Source: Exobasidium rhododendri
Lineage: Eukaryota > Basidiomycota > Exobasidiomycetes > Exobasidiales > Exobasidiaceae
Length of the DNA stretch: 64,000 nt
NCBI GenBank assembly: GCA_026210745.1
Contig: CP110631.1
Span: 3,472,001-3,536,000, forward strand
Direction: 5' to 3'
Part shown: piece after piece, positions 48,281 to 59,477 of the stretch
Layout of the letters: every line of letters starts with the position of its first letter
Numbering within the stretch: position 1 is the first letter of the stretch
Translations under genes and position numbers: made by a program
Notes under the pieces: generated by a model
The model's input: only the letters and a program-made list of their open reading frames with translations
Database searches by the model: none
What the model was told of the DNA's origin: nothing

Positions 48281-51200
48281 CTACTTTGACGTGCTGTATC
48301 TCGACTTGGCAATCAGACGAGCGCTTTCCGCTACTGTACTACTTGCTTTTGAATCGATCCTGATCCGATTCATTGACGCCTTTCTGGCAGTCTCTACGGC
48401 CGTCGTCAAACTTGCTCGAGAGTCAAGTCTACTTCGATGGGAAGCCATCGTTGTGTTGACCCTCTCTGAAGCAAAAGTAGTAGAGCTTGCCGTCGAATTG
48501 ACTCTCACTCGAGTGGGAAAGGAGCCATGCTTACTGGTGAGTGATTCGACCCTCCTTCTAGGCTCAACGGAAGTCCTACGGATGATTCGGTTTCGACTCG
48601 ATGCTGTGCTACGAGAATGATGAAGGGGGTCCTCAGACTGAAGCCGTTGTCCTTGCGCCACCTCTGGACTTCGCCTTGCCTCTTCCAAATCTAGGTCGGT
48701 ACTCTGCAAAGGGAGAGCTGATGCAGAGGATGACAAACTCCTACTCATCGTACCGTCGATCCCCTTACTATTTGGACTGAAGCTGGTTCTTATCATCTCC
48801 TGACCCGGGAGTGGCGTCAGTACAGAGACACTTTCTGGGCTGAATTCAGCAGTGAAGACATGCGTTTTGGCATTCGGAGTGTTGAGCATCGTCGTTGTAT
48901 TTGACGCATTCATCCATGGCACCGTCGTAGAGTTCCTTCGTCGATCTAATTGAGGACTGGCGTGAGGTGACGGTGAAACGATCAAGGCGGTCTCTGAGGG
49001 AGCTGTTGCTAAATGAGCATAGTGCTTGAGAATGTACGTTGACAACTCTTGCCAGCCACCACCGATACGGATCATGACGGTACGAGACCGTAAGATTCTG
49101 CAAAAGCAAAGTTTCGGCTCAGGATGACCAACCCAGTATCGTCCGGATTCATCTTCCCATTGATCTTTTGCAATTGTCTTCTTCTCTGTGACACTGGCAT
49201 GGGTGATGCTGACTTGTATCGGCAACTTGTTGACAATTTTGGCCACGGCAACGTCTAATTTGCTCTCTGGATTGGCTCGATAGCGATTTGGTTTCATGGC
49301 CGAAGAAGACGAAGATGATCTACGTTCAGGCACAGCGCCTTTCGCAGCGGAGGAAGTGGTACTCATAACTTTCGTTGTTTGGGAGTCAACAGCTTCACTT
49401 TGATAGCGGCGATGTGCTGGCCAGCTCAGATTCTGGGGCGTACGAGGTGTGTGAAAGAGCGGAATCTTGCTGCTACTGCCAGAGGGAGTTGTGAGAGAAT
49501 TGCTCGAAGTGGATGGCCGCAATGGGGCTATCTGTTCGATCTTTGACCTGGATTTCGAGACGGGAAGCCGTGAAGGTGTCTGAAGCGACTTGCCATCCGA
49601 TACGACCCTTCTATCATCTTTCTGTCGTGGCGTGCTTTGCGGTGCAGTGATATATGTACCACTGCTGCTGCTTTGTGATCTCATTCGAGGCATGGTCGAT
49701 GACGAAGGTAAAGCTGGAATCGCAAATACGTGATCACTTTTCGATTCGAAACTTGGCTTCGAGGTCGATCGGGCAGCAAATACGTTGTCATGGCCGTTGT
49801 AATGATCATCTTCCGAATGTGATCCATTGAAGGAAGGTAAAGAGCTCACTGTCGACGTCGGCGAAGATGCGACAGGCGAGATTGCTTTCCGGTCAAGAAG
49901 GTTCTCAGGTGACGCTTCCATTTCTTGCTTCATGGCTACCATGTCTTGAAAGGAGTGTCGAAGTTGATTCAATTGGTGTCGCACTCGAATGTCGGTCGAG
50001 ACTGTCACAGCTACCTCATTAGCTTCCGTCATGATCAAGGTAAGCGCGGCAAGTCTGTGGTCCAGGTTTTCCTCTCTTCGGTGTTCTTCTGCTCGATCTA
50101 GCATGTTCAAGAAATTGCTCAATGCCTCTTCCGTCACAGCTTGCTGCGCTCCAAAAGCGGCTAGATCGATGAATCTTTGCACGTTTGCGTCTCTGACTTG
50201 AAGGATCATGTGAATGTAGTCGACTGCTAGGCCATCTCGTACTACGTCTGGATTCAGAAGCGTATCTACAATCTTCTTTGTGCTTGCCCAATCTCGCTTG
50301 ATCAGCTCTGCTTCTGCGAAAGTGGGTAGAGGTAATCCGTTCTGCAGTTGAAGCTTTCCACTAGGCTGCGTTTGCTCTTCCACAACATTACTAGAGCACA
50401 GTGACAGCAATTGCTCCACCTTAGACTTGACTTCCTTCCTATTTGTGGTTGAAATTGATTGCCTGGTCCGAGCAAGCGGGGGAGAAGATCTCTTCATCGA
50501 CAAGGATCCAAAGACATCCTCTTCTACAGGTTGACTGCGACCATTATTTGTACTATCTCCCCTTCTCGTCTTGCGAGGAATCAAATCTCGCCCACTTTCT
50601 TGAAATGGTGGCTGCTGATTTGCACCGTCTTCGCTGACATGTCGGTCCCCGTCTGTCTCTGCAAACGGCTCCCTGACCTCCTCTATTGTTTGTTCTACCT
50701 CTGTCCCTGCCGCTTCACCAGTCGGTGGCGATTCCTCGCTTGCTTCGCCTTCTTGTTCAACAACCCCTCTTCCCTTCATGGCTATCAATCTCTGCCCTTC
50801 GTCCTCTGAGCCGTTTCTCAGACTTTGCGCTTTATCCTCCAGCTCTACGATCATATTCTTACCACCGTAGATCGATGCAACGTTTCCTCTCGGAGTCTTG
50901 GATTGCCTCTCATCAGCCTCTTTAACATAGTTACTTTCCTGCTGGACTTGTTGTTGTAAGTCATCATTCTTGTCCATCTGCAGTATAGTAGACTGCTGTA
51001 AGCCCTTTCTTTCAAGGTCCACAACTTCTGCAGCTTCCATCACTGCTTCTTTTCCTTCCTCGACACCTTCTCCCGTCGATGTCACGCCAAGCTCCCTTGT
51101 CCTTGGTACAGGATCGATCCCGGCTCCCGCACTTTCTGCCTCTATCTTCGTATCAAGACCCATTTCCACATCGATGTGCCCCATGCTCGGAGCATGATCT

Positions 51201-53580
51201 TCACTAACATATGGATGTGCTTCTTCCAACATCTGTATGACAGCTCTAGAGATATTTTCCATCGATACCTGCATCGCACACTTATGCTCATTAAGCACGT
51301 CGAAGACCTTACTGGCTTCCCTTTCTTTGAACCGATAGGAGAAGGAGAGAAAAGCAGCGCTAATCTCCTCATTCTTCTGCTGCAATGCGACGTGCTGAGC
51401 TTGTAAGCGTCCTTTTGGTGGATCTGCTCGTCCTCCAAAGTCGAGCGAACGGGCTGCAATTACTGAGTTGACCTCTTCTAGAACTGCGTCGCCTTCTAAT
51501 CGCCAGATCGTAATCTGCGAGGCTAAGTGTCTGGCATTCCTCACCAATTCAATCATTTCATTGCCAGCACTTATCGCTGTCTTGGCGTCCTCTTTTGCTC
51601 TGCCGAACTTGTAGATAGTCATGTCGGCATCCCTTTGGAAGAGGGAAACAGAAAAACCCTCTTTGATGCAATCGCGAATCGCACTCCCCATCTCATCAAC
51701 CTTTTGACTGGCTTCGCTTTCCACGTCTCCGAGTTGCTGTTCGAGTTTTGGAAAGTTGTTTATGTAGAAATCGAAAGTCCCAGCTTCCAGGCAACGAATG
51801 TCATCTATGTCAGGCGCCCTCAAATCCTCGACGAAAGAGAGGGTCGAGGAAGAGCTTGGCAGCCCATTCTTCTCGACGTGAGGACTCTTGACCCCGTCTG
51901 TCTCTTCAGACCACCCGCGACAAGCTTTTCGCGTTACTCCCTCTAGCAGATGAGTGTCATTGTTCAATTTGTCAACAAGGGTCGCAAGTCTGTCGAACGA
52001 TTGCAAGACTCGTCGATACTTGCTGGACGAATGACAGGCCTGGCGGACGTGTTTGGCAACAACGTGCAATTCCTTTCTTAAAGCTCCAAGAACCTCTTGA
52101 GTAAGTGCTTTCTGGCCTGGCCAACGATCGCACTGAGGTTCCGGCAACGTGTTCTGCAAGCTGAGCTGTGGTGATCGGAGAGAATTTGTCTGGCTGTCGA
52201 TGTATTGTGTGACGCAGTCCGCATTACAAATAAGATCCAGCTTCCGCTTTACCTTTTCGCACTGTGCTTGAAATGTTTCTAGTCGCTCTCGAGTTGGGAA
52301 TTCCTTCTGGGCTGTTAGGATGGAAGTGTTCAATACTTTGCTCTCAATATGTAGGGAGCGCAGCATTCTATACAGGTCATCAGCTTTGCGCCATTGTAGC
52401 GTCAATTGTATCAAGAATATCTCGCGACCCTTGATGCTCTCGGCTAAGTCCTCCAACCGATCTTGTTCATCGAGAAAGGCTTCTGGTACTTTACGCCTCT
52501 CGATCAGCACATCGAGCTCCTTCCCAGATATTGGTACAAGGTCATTGACAAAGGAGTGACACCGAATGGATAGTAACCTTGCCTGTGTCTTGAGCACTGC
52601 CCCTTGTCTCCTTGCAGCGCTAGTTGACGTCAATGTGATCCCGGTGAATGATTTTTCTGTCATGGGACTGCAATCTGCCAGTGAAGTCGATCGAAAAGTA
52701 GAATCGTCGGCATCGGCTGTCAGAGATTGGTCTTCCGCATACTGCTTCTGATAGACACGAGGCGACCATTGCGACTGTTCAACGAAGTCATCTAGGTCTT
52801 GCGACAGAGAGATGTAGCTCGTCCAGCAATCTTTCCGCTTTTGTTCCCATCGCAAGCGTCTCTCCAGAAGATCAAGCGCCTCTCTCCTTGACTTGAGTAG
52901 ACGTAGCAGTGCATCCAGAGCCAAGAGTGTCTGCATGGTTATTTCGATCAAGTCGGTATCTTGAGGCGACATATCTCGTTCCGAGGCCGCTATTTTCAAA
53001 GGTCGATAATGAGACGAGACACCCTACACTACCATTCTCTCGGAACGAGTCCCTACACTCACCCTTGGCCACCTTCCGCAGCCTCTCCATATCACCAATT
53101 TCAAAATTCGCCGCTTCAATTTCAATTGTGTCTCTCTCATCCTGCCACTCGCTTACGAGCTCCAAACGACCCTCAAGATCATTCCACACCCCCGGAATTG
53201 CATCGACGGAAGAAGTCCGGTTGTCCCACTTCTCCCGTCCCTCGTCCACTCGAAGAAAGCCTTCGAAAGGCTGCACATCTGGCCTCGATGACAGGATCTG
53301 TGAGAGGAGAAAGGATTGATTGCATTCATAAGGTAGTGTGAAGCATCTGCGATGTCACAAGTCATTCACCTTGAAAAACTCTCCTATACGGCTCTAAATC
53401 GTTAAGAGCACCTCAGTAAAGTGGGTGTTCCGAGACTCACATCTGTACACAGTCCCTCCTCTTCGCACTCACCTTGCTTTCTGCAAACTTCTTTATTTCA
53501 AGGACATCGGCGTGAGTCAGAGTAGTCGAGCTGGACTCAGAGCTCCAGTCTGGCTGTCGTACAGTGTCAGAACTGCTCAT
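48281..53580 (-). CDS. Very large GAR/GAS2-domain cytoskeletal protein
   Basis: Exons in transcript order, 53580-53473, 53393-53370 (24 nt), 53297-53063 and 52989-48281, give about 1,691 residues. The N-terminal two-thirds is largely helical and coiled-coil, with spectrin-repeat-like heptads (LRLLKSRREALDLLERRLRWEQKRKD; VWNDLEGRLELVSEWQDERD). A Glu/Gly-rich acidic stretch lies near 780-920. A GAR (GAS2-related) domain lies near 1,368-1,440 (KIVNKLPIQVSITHAS, DESGRYWVGHPEPKLCFCRILRSRTVMIRIGGGWQEL). A Ser/Arg-rich basic tail follows. GAR domains bind microtubules in animal GAS2 and spectraplakins, so a microtubule-associated role is likely. No actin-binding CH domain is seen at the N-terminus. 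Near its end, short repeats of (K/R)-R-x-D-S-(R/K)-A-S occur. Confidence 0.85.
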
Positions 53581-55385
53581 GCTGGGCGCACTGGTCTCAA
53601 GAGGAAAGCAGAGAGGAACGAAGCTCTCGACGCTAGGTGAACTTTACATGCTCTCGCTCCCGGCCGTGTCGAGGTCGGCCTAGCTACCCCCTGGTCGTCT
53701 GACTCGTCCGTTGAAGTGCACGCCTCCCGGGTGTATACAAGGTCGCAAGTCAACTCAAGCCAACAGGAAAAAGCTCGCGAGACGGCGTGTTGGACTCCTG
53801 CGCGTCACGCTAGTTTGATCTGTGTTACATTTATCGAGATGAAGCGATTTCTCTGGGTCGATTTGCCGCCATGGCTCTAGCTAAATACACGGAGGACGAT
53901 CAAACGGTGAAGCCGATGTCAGCTCTGCTGTATCATGACTGACGTCGTGATACCTACTCGGTAGTGTGATAAGCTGTTAGTGAGGACGTCATCCCTGCAC
54001 GGCGATCCCCCTTGATGCGCCGAGAAGGTGGAGTACCCCCAAAATCACAGAAGTTGGGCTTTTAAAGTTCCATCGTGCGCTGCAGTAGTCGAAGACGCGA
54101 GGAGACCAATCTTAAAAGTGAGACTGCACCCTAGCCCAACGCCTGCTTACACCTCTTACCTCTTTTTAAGACTAAAATTGGCTGACTTTGAAGTGCCTGG
54201 AAGACATGGCGAATGTGCCCACAGCATGTGAACACACAAACAAGGTTCAAAATTGGCATTTGTCTGGCGCATGGGTCGACTTGCTCAGGTGTGTGTGACC
54301 CCTATGAGATGAGCTGGAGCTTACTCGGTGCACCAATTGGGCTGACTCAAGGAATCTTGTCTTCCCACCTGTCTGAGAGGGAATTTCGGTACCTTACTTG
54401 ATGCAGTGTCTTTCAGTACTACTCGACTGGACGAGGACGCTGACGAGCTTCTCTGCGATGCCACATTTTCTTGCTTTGCACTGCAAGCAGATGCTGATCA
54501 CGTCGAGGATAAATTTAGTGGCTGCGTCCATCAACCTCCTTTGAATCTTCTTGAGTCAGAAACCCGCCCCGTCAGATTGCATGACCTGCACCTACAGAGT
54601 CGAGTGGTATGAGCTTGCTCTGCACTGCCCCGACTTCCTTGGACGTGCGAGTGTTCTTAATATGTGCCACCGGACAGTTCGCCCCCCCCTTTCGCGATTG
54701 CAGTGCATTGGGATGAAGGAAAAAGGATGGGAAGCAAGCAAGCTCGATGTAATATGTAGCGGCGAGAAGTAAAGGCAGGCTGAAGACACTCGGAGTAACA
54801 ATTGCAGCGCCGCAACCTATTTATTGCCTGAGCGTCTCCTTCTTCGTTCCTCGTCCTTTTCTCTCTCTCTTCCCTCTTATTTTCGTTTCCCCTTCCTTCC
54901 CTTGAATATCGACCCTTTCTTTCCGTCAAAAAGAGGGTGTCACAGTCGTTGCAAACAGCTGCCAAATCGACTTAGATAAAGTCCAATCTACCTTGTGTTC
55001 CATTACTGTCTTCATCTTCCCATTCGCACCACTCATTCTCCGCCGAAGAGCTTTTCTAACTTCGTTCCCCGCTCAGCGGAAAACCTTTTTGGAGTTGAAT
55101 CGACTGGCCAGGTCAGCGTTGTCCATCGCCGCAACATCTGATCAAGACGTCTGCTTTCGGGCACACAGTCTCCAGTACTTACCCCTAGCTTACGTTGCAC
55201 GACCTGAAAAATAGACATACTGTTACCGTGGACAACTTCATCGATCTGATCACCGCTCCGATTCGTCTACTTGCACAAGACATCGTGCAAATATTGGCTT
55301 CAGTCGGAAAAAGTCACTTGCTTGTTTGCCAACGTTTTTGTCTTCTCTGTTCCTTTCCTTCAAGTGCTGGGCATCGCTACCGCTC
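53581..55385. other. Gene-poor region between GAR-domain gene and RRM gene
   Basis: About 1.8 kb without a supported gene. Small frames near 54028-54612 show no domain. The right part is CT-rich and probably forms the promoter and leader of the RRM gene. Confidence 0.5.
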
Positions 55386-57943
55386 ATGTTTCCTGCTTCT
55401 TCCTTCCTCACTCAATCGACGGACCCACGCTGGGTGGTGGTGGCAAATTTGCCTCGAGAAGGTGAGTAAATGCTTGTCGGTGTAGTGGCAAGTGAAGCTA
55501 TCTAAGCATCCTCTCAATATAGCAAATGAGTCTTGGCTGCGAATGCTGTTTGCACCTGTGGGTGAGTGTTCATGTATTTGATACTGTGCAGTAGAGTGAC
55601 TGCAAAGCATTGATCATATAGCGCAGGCATGGTAGAAGCTGTCGAATTTGCCGGTAGCGAAGGGCCAGGTACCGCTTGCCTCCTATTTGCGACTACAGAT
55701 CAAGCTGCTGCTTCGCTACACTTCAACGGCTTCATGGCTTTAGGCATCACGATGTAAGTTGGCCTCTGAACGCATTGGCAGAATGAATGCTAAGCTGTGC
55801 GAATCATTTTTTTCCAAATGCATCCTTCTTTTCCCCAAACAGACAAGTACGGCCTCGAAATATGTCGCTCATCGACCCTACAGGTCTGATTGCTACAAAC
55901 AGCATGAACAGGCCTGCCTCGTCAGTTCCATCACCAATGACTCGCTTTCGTGCCAATGCATCAAGTATGGATGTCAAGCCAACTCACAAGAATCTCTACG
56001 TCTTGAATCTACCCCTGGATGCCACGACTGATCAATTGACGGCCCTCTTCAGCTCATATGGTACTGTGGTTCACTGTGTCATCCTGGCCATGTTGGATGC
56101 TCAAGCTCGTAGGAGGGGCTTCATCGACATGTCTTCCCCAAATGAAGCAAAAGAAGCCATTGAAGGCTTGAATGGATTCGTTTGGCATGGCTACCCTATC
56201 GAGGTGTCTTACGCCATCGTACAACGCAGTGGCGGTCCATTCGATCAAGCGACTGGCCGTAACATAATTAAGCGAAACGTTCCTCGAAACAGATTTAATA
56301 CAGGACCAAGACGAGTGCCCAGTGATTCTGCTCTTGACTCTAGCATCTTTGGACTTGGCAGTGACGATTGCGATAATGTGACGTCGTCTACCACGTTTGG
56401 AAGAGGGACGCTGTCGGGTTATGCAAACGGATTACCTAGTCCAGGCTATTCGGAGGAGTCCTCAGGTCGCGAGACTGCTAGTGAGCGAGAGGAAGAGACT
56501 AACTCTGCCACGGATCCATTCACCATTTTCATTGCTGGCCTTGATCCTGTTGCCATCATTGATGACGAAGACTTTCGTCATGCCTTACAACCTTATGGCA
56601 CCATTACCGCTGCAACACTCTGTAGAGACGAACAAGGAACTTCCCGCGGTTTTGGCATTGTCACTTTTGGGAATCAAGATGAAGCCAGTCAAGCATGTGA
56701 AAGTATCAATGGCAAAGTCACAAATGGTCGTCGACTGTCTGCTCACAAGTACGTCTATCAGACTCATCCCACGTTGCTTCGGCCAGCATTCCCGTTAGCA
56801 TCTGGTATGACTAGCAACTCGAATCCTACGGCACGGTTCAACAACACTCCCTTGCCACCACGACCTTCGCCGCTTCAACGACGTAATTTCAACTTGCCTG
56901 GTGGAAATGGACTGGCTTCGTACCCACCCACGTCAGTGCTTCAGCAAATTCCACTGGTGAATGCCACTCGATTGAGTCCTCGCCTCGCTCAGATGACGCC
57001 TTCTTGGCCGCTCACTCCACAGTACGGTCACGCTTCTCTTCACCCAACGCAGCGACTAGACCAGATTCCCATGGGCTCTATTGGCTCTTGTCTCACTGGG
57101 TCAAATAGTGAGCTGTGGAATTCTCCCTCTACATTGTTACGCGGCACCACGCCCGGTACGGCGAACTTTTTCAAAGCCAACGGCCAATCTAGACCCATTG
57201 AGATTAAACCTGATCTGAAAGCTGCTACAGCGGACGTCGACAAGCACGAAGGTAAAGAGATCAGTCTGCATGGATTTGAGAAGCAATTGGGCGATGCATT
57301 CGTACCTCTATCCAAGATTCCTGCAAGGGTACCCTCATCGGAACAATTCAGTGATGCCACTGTCAAGAATGACATGCCACTTTCAGATCGTACAAACAAG
57401 AACGAAGAAGAAGGGAAGATTGGAAGCACACCAAAGTATGCTGCTACTGCCAAGATCATCTCGTTGCTGCGCACACCCGGCTCCAACACCAGCCCCTGGA
57501 GTAGCAATAGTAACAACACCGGTGGAGTCGCATCTAATTCGATGGGTTTGGACGCCATGAGCCCAGAAAGTACCTTGTCGATTGCCAGTTCCGCCTCCTC
57601 CATTTCACAGCTAAACACACCGGAAGCAATACGAGGAAACGACTCGACTACGATATGGGGTCATCATTCTACCACTTCTCATGATAGAATGACTGCTTCG
57701 ATTCGATCTGGTGTCAGTCCTGGCTCCTGGTTGTCCAACTCACCACCGACGGGCAATGACAAGAGAGTGACGATGAGCGGTTCGGCAATCCTTTCCTTGC
57801 AGAACAACGATGTGGTGGAGAAGGCCAGTAATCGAAGTGGCAATGCCATGGCTCCAGTCGGTCACGAGAAGAATTCCTCGAGCCCAATCCGGGTCATGCG
57901 ACCTTACAAGGACGATGGCGAAACAGATGCCATTGATGGCTAG
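55386..57943 (+). CDS. RNA-binding protein with three RRM domains
   Basis: Exons 55386-55461, 55523-55561, 55627-55753 and 55843-57943 give 780 residues. RRM1 (about 14-87) is spread over the first four exons: RWVVVANLPRE, then ESWLRMLFAPVGMVEAVEF, TACLLFATTDQAAAS. RRM2 (about 130-205) has NLYVLNLPLDATTDQLTALFSSYG and RRRGFIDMSS. RRM3 (about 305-378) has TIFIAGLDP, FRHALQPYGTITAATL and SRGFGIVTFG. The long C-terminal half is Ser/Pro/Asn-rich and disordered. It probably binds mRNA in the cytoplasm or nucleus, but the specific role is unknown. The small first exons make the true N-terminus easy to miss: starting at the large exon alone would lose RRM1. An upstream extension is not excluded. Confidence 0.85.
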
Positions 57944-58632
57944 AAGCTTCCTTCCCAACATTCCTCATTTTTCCTGACCTGGTTTTCCTCTTCTTCTTCT
58001 TCATTTTCTCCTTGCTACTGGACCGAATCTACTCTGCCAATTCCCTTCCTCAACATCACTGTCGCATCGCAAGTTCATCATACACAAGCTTGCTTTTTGG
58101 ACATGGACACAGCTCGTCCGCGTCAAAGACCCTCGCCGCCTTCCTTTCGTTTTTCTCTCTCTCTCTCTCTCTCTCTGTTCCACTTCACCCCTACATCTGT
58201 AGCACTACTCGTACTCTTTCGATTGTTCTTCAGGCCCCACTCGCTGCTATCAGCCAGCTAAACTCATCATCCTCTCTCTCTTTCTCTTTACCACCATATC
58301 ATACCTTGCTTATTCTTCATCTTGCCCGTCCATCTTTTACTACATCTCTTACCATGCGATACCTGTATACACCCACATCTTTGGCTCTTTGATGCCACCG
58401 AGGACAAATGCCAACTGCGTTATCCACCCGCCTCCTTCTCATCTGTGTGAAAGGAAGCTCTGTCGTGACGCCCGCCGCCAAGAAGACTGTCGAGAGGGAC
58501 TTCTTAGATGACGACTGGCTTTTCTCCCGTGCGGTAGATTTATTTTGACTTCAACAGACTTTCCTTTCTCGTCTTCGTGTGTAATGGAGCCTTTGAAATC
58601 TTCTACGAAGCTTCTTTCGCCTTTCAGTGACA
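57944..58632. other. Spacer and CT-rich promoter of the EF-hand-like gene
   Basis: No gene is supported. It contains a (CT)n run at about 58154-58176 and generally pyrimidine-rich sequence, probably the leader and promoter of the gene at 58633. Confidence 0.5.
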
Positions 58633-59246
58633 ATGATGACGTCCAAAGAGACTGAAGGGGAATCATCTGACAACAAGCCACATGATTCCGGCAGCACCTC
58701 AGTAGCTGCACACGATGAAAGCAAGGCCGACCTACTTGATGGTGAAGGTGATCTCTCCTCTGCGTTCACAAAGGTACTCTTTCATATTTTCCAACGATTT
58801 GCGCATTCGGCTCAAGAACGGCAGTATACCGTAGAGAATCAGAGTGGGAGCAGCACCGAAAGTTGCATGAGCAGTAGCGACAAGATCTCAAGTGACGTTT
58901 CAAAGCTGGAGAAGGAGAGCGAGAACACCACCGATACCAAGATCAACAAGCTAACAATGACGGAAGAAGAATTGGATCAATTCACAAAGGTCGTCAACCA
59001 GGGTGAAGTAATGAGCGTGGAGAGTAAGGATGAAATGAAGGAATACTTGGATGTAGACGAAAAGGGGAATCTGACAGTGAGTTCGGTGCTATGTGCCGTC
59101 CTTCAGATAATGAGCACTTCCTGATTCTGATTTTTATCAAAATCTTCCCCCTTCGTAAATAGTTTGATGGCTTTTGCGAGATGTATCATCTTCAGAGTGG
59201 TGGTGATGCGGATGAAACTTGGAAGGACCTCAAAGCGCTAGGGTAG
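58633..59246 (+). CDS. Small acidic EF-hand-like protein
   Basis: Exons 58633-59076 and 59163-59246, joined in phase 0, give 175 residues. The first 50 residues are Ser/Asp/Glu-rich. A possible helix FTKVLFHIFQRFAHSAQER follows, then an acidic linker. The C-terminal half reads KLTMTEEELDQFTKVV, a degenerate second helix, then YLDVDEKGNLT | FDGFCEMYHLQS across the intron, and ends in ETWKDLKALG. The D-x-D-x-x-x-x-L-T-F pattern resembles an EF-hand loop with non-canonical spacing, so calcium binding is uncertain. A second intron could be hidden at about 58774 (GT...TAG, in frame both ways). I do not recognise a characterised homologue. Confidence 0.65.
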
Positions 59247-59477
59247 TGAGTGATGAGTGACTATGGACCGAACCCAAAGGGGAGAGGAAGAGGAGAGAAA
59301 GAGGATGTTCTTGCTGATGCGTGTGAACATCACCACAGCAATGACCAGCTGCAACTCATCGACACGACTACCCGAAAATAGCGATCTCGATTGAGATCTT
59401 AAAGTTATCGTACATTCTGGTAGGGGCATGCGGAGTTCTCCCTTGATTCACCAGCACACACTGCCAGCTCATTGCAG

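Noticed and set aside
53640-54612. Small frames between the GAR-domain and RRM genes
   Set aside because: Each is under 75 codons, with no joinable splice sites or recognisable motifs.
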